A stretch of 64,000 nucleotides of DNA from Toxotes chatareus (lineage: Eukaryota; Chordata; Actinopteri; Toxotidae), in the NCBI GenBank assembly GCA_016801885.1, contig CM028891.1:17149017-17213016 (forward strand), in the 5' to 3' direction. Position numbers and translations under genes: made by a program. Shown here in pieces: positions 63,101 through 64,000 of this stretch; the first letter of the stretch is position 1; every line of letters begins with the position of its first letter. The notes beneath the pieces were generated by a model. That model searched no databases. It had not been told where the DNA came from and was given only the letters and a program-made list of their open reading frames with translations.

Positions 63101-63626
63101 CTTCTGTATAAATCTGAACAATCCAATGGTGCTTGAGAGTAAAATGCCCGTCCTTCCTCACTCACATCTGGCCATGGACGTCTTGATAGAAGCTTGCTCA
63201 ATCTATCCAACTCCTGGAGCACTCCAGAAGTGGAGGCCATCAACAGCCCATGCACTTCCCGGATCAATCGAAAAACACTGACGACTAAAGTCAACAACCC
63301 AATAAATGCGTCCCGACACTTTTGCGATTCCCATTAAAGATGACTAAAATAGCAGTTCGAGCCGCCATTGTGAGAGGCATTCAAGAGCTAAGCACCACTT
63401 CAGGCCTTGTGTCGATGCTAGCCACATTAGGATACAGCCATTAGCTCCCTTCTCATCACGTCCCCGGTTCTCCCTCTGAGTTGCCCGGCTCAGCGGCTCA
63501 TTGATCAGGTGCAAGCGGTGAACAGTTATCAATAGGAACTCACCTTGAGCCGGGGGAAGAAGCAGACGTTCATGAAGGTGTGCACATATTCCAGATCTTT
63601 GTCAATGTAGAGCGCTGCGATGAAAG
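50979..63626 (-). CDS. drosha: Drosha ribonuclease III, C-terminal part (last five coding exons; gene continues past right edge)
   Basis: On the minus strand the coding join is 63626-63544, 61918-61815, 59401-59309, 58332-58286 and 51109-50979, 458 nt, with all junctions GT-AG and all phases agreeing. Read in order it encodes the end of RNase III domain b (FIAALYIDKDLEYVHTFMN), the double-stranded RNA-binding domain (from about FILNQDWNDPKSQLQQC to AAMDALEKY) and a basic tail ending MRRERERQEKETDEVEECRK. It is almost identical to the human DROSHA C-terminus as recalled, except for the last 20 residues. Drosha with DGCR8 forms the nuclear Microprocessor that cuts primary microRNA hairpins. The catalytic acidic residues of domain b lie in exons outside the window. 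Human DROSHA has 1374 residues; about the last 150 are here. It is convergent with cdh6. Confidence 0.96.
51110..58285 (-). other. drosha last intron (7.2 kb)
   Basis: No exon is seen. It holds a (CCCTT)n tract at 52959-52979, (CA)n at 54393-54411, and A-runs at 54570-54593 and 57938-57959. Several stretches have dense ATTA/TAAT cores, but nothing can be named. Confidence 0.75.
58286..58332 (-). CDS. drosha: drosha micro-exon: dsRBD C-terminal helix
   Basis: A 47-nt exon, minus strand, acceptor ATCTAG, donor GTGAG. It encodes IQQAEMGAAMDALEK plus split serine and tyrosine codons at its ends. The phases join exactly to the exons on both sides, which supports this short exon. Confidence 0.93.
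58333..59308 (-). other. drosha intron between dsRBD core exon and micro-exon (1.0 kb)
   Basis: Contains (CA)n at 58973-58994, and a stretch at 59150-59260 that looks unusually complex (mixed ATTA cores, CTCGAG, GCG) for an intron. No exon is seen. Confidence 0.75.
59309..59401 (-). CDS. drosha: drosha exon: dsRBD core
   Basis: A 93-nt exon, minus strand: acceptor TTTGCAG, donor GTGAGT. It encodes TLQTVGPSHARTYTVAVYFK and GERIGCGKGP. The GPSHARTYTVAVY strand and the GxGKGP loop are the RNA-contact elements typical of double-stranded RNA-binding domains. Confidence 0.95.
59402..61814 (-). other. drosha intron (2.4 kb)
   Basis: Holds a T-run at 60687-60702, a (GA)n tract at 61207-61222, an RFX-like GTTTCCATGGTGAC at 61346-61359, and an A-run near 61736-61748. 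No exon is seen. Confidence 0.75.
61815..61918 (-). CDS. drosha: drosha exon: domain b to dsRBD
   Basis: A 104-nt exon, minus strand: acceptor TTGCAG before GAG, donor GTAAGAG. It encodes EFILNQDWNDPKSQLQQC, CLTLRTEGKEPDIPLY and the first two bases of lysine. This is the first helix and strand of the dsRBD. Confidence 0.95.
61919..63543 (-). other. drosha intron (1.6 kb)
   Basis: Contains (CT)n at 62033-62051, a C-run at 62097-62107 and a pyrimidine-rich stretch at 62380-62520. No exon is seen. Confidence 0.75.
63544..63626 (-). CDS. drosha: drosha exon: end of RNase III domain b
   Basis: An 83-nt exon on the minus strand; the first two bases complete a codon from the exon to the right. It encodes FIAALYIDKDLEYVHTFMN and VCFFPRLK, and the donor GTGAG follows AAG. 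The acceptor CTCTCTGCAG is preceded by a (TTTC)n/T-run tract formed by the microsatellite at 63637-63662. Confidence 0.95.
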
Positions 63627-63636
63627 CTGCAGAGAG

Positions 63637-63662
63637 AAAAAGAAAGAAAGAAAGAAAAAAAA
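63637..63662 (-). repeat. (AAAG)n microsatellite = polypyrimidine tract of a drosha acceptor
   Basis: On the plus strand A-rich AAAG repeats lie at 63637-63662. On the minus (coding) strand this is a T/TTTC tract that ends 10 bases before the CTGCAG acceptor of the exon at 63626. It therefore doubles as the splicing tract. The rest of the segment to 64000 is drosha intron with nothing recognisable. Confidence 0.85.
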
Positions 63663-64000
63663 TAAACCAGTGAAAAATGTGATGATAGCTGATGTGTGGC
63701 TTCTTTTTCTGCTCTGCTAAACAGTTGGTTCCATTCCTGCTGAAGCAAATAAAACATTAACAAAGACCAGAGGACAAACCTCAGCTGTGGCCCTCCACAG
63801 CGAGTGATGTGACTGTTAATGTAAACAATTGGAAAAGATGGCTCTGTAGTTGCCTGCTTTTTTTTCCATCAAACAGGAAATTGGTATAGCAAGGGCCACA
63901 CAGAGTTCACAGAAACATCTATATAAGATAAAACTGCATGTGAAGCTGAACTGAGAGTAACTGGACCTAACTGGACTGAAAAAGATTGGAAATGTAAGCG

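Overview
The window is a piece of a vertebrate genome, most likely a teleost fish. Short coding exons with GT/AG boundaries are separated by introns of 0.2-16 kb, and dinucleotide repeats and A/T homopolymers are common. Nothing prokaryotic or viral was seen. Two genes can be read, lying tail to tail.

Gene 1 (+ strand, about 2541-48360) is a complete type II classical cadherin in eleven coding exons. The spliced reading frame is 797 codons with no break: signal peptide, short prodomain ending in a furin-type RSKR site, five EC repeats, one membrane span and a full catenin-binding tail. Sequence similarity places it in the cadherin-6/9/10 group. An RGD tripeptide in EC1 and the neighbouring drosha gene make it cdh6. 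In human, CDH6 and DROSHA are also adjacent and convergent at 5p13.3.

Gene 2 (- strand, 63626 down to 50979, continuing past the right edge) is the 3' part of drosha, the nuclear RNase III of the Microprocessor. Its last five coding exons are present: the end of RNase III domain b, the double-stranded RNA-binding domain and the basic C-terminal tail.

Layout: 1-2540 upstream/leader region; 2541-2923 first coding exon; 2924-27406 introns 1-6 with exons 2-7; 27544-43417 intron 7, almost filled by a roughly 15.2-kb tandem array of a 76-bp AT-rich unit; 43418-46889 exons 8-11; 46890-50978 the two 3' UTRs and the short intergenic gap; 50979-64000 drosha exons and introns.

The most unusual object is the intron-7 array. 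It has about 200 units in one orientation, CpGs kept in an AT-rich background, ordered higher-order blocks, and a single inverted unit at the right end that makes a long perfect palindrome. Smaller points are an 18-bp perfect hairpin in cdh6 intron 10 and a microsatellite that serves as the polypyrimidine tract of a drosha acceptor. The protein work rests on hand translation and recalled family sequences; no database search was run.
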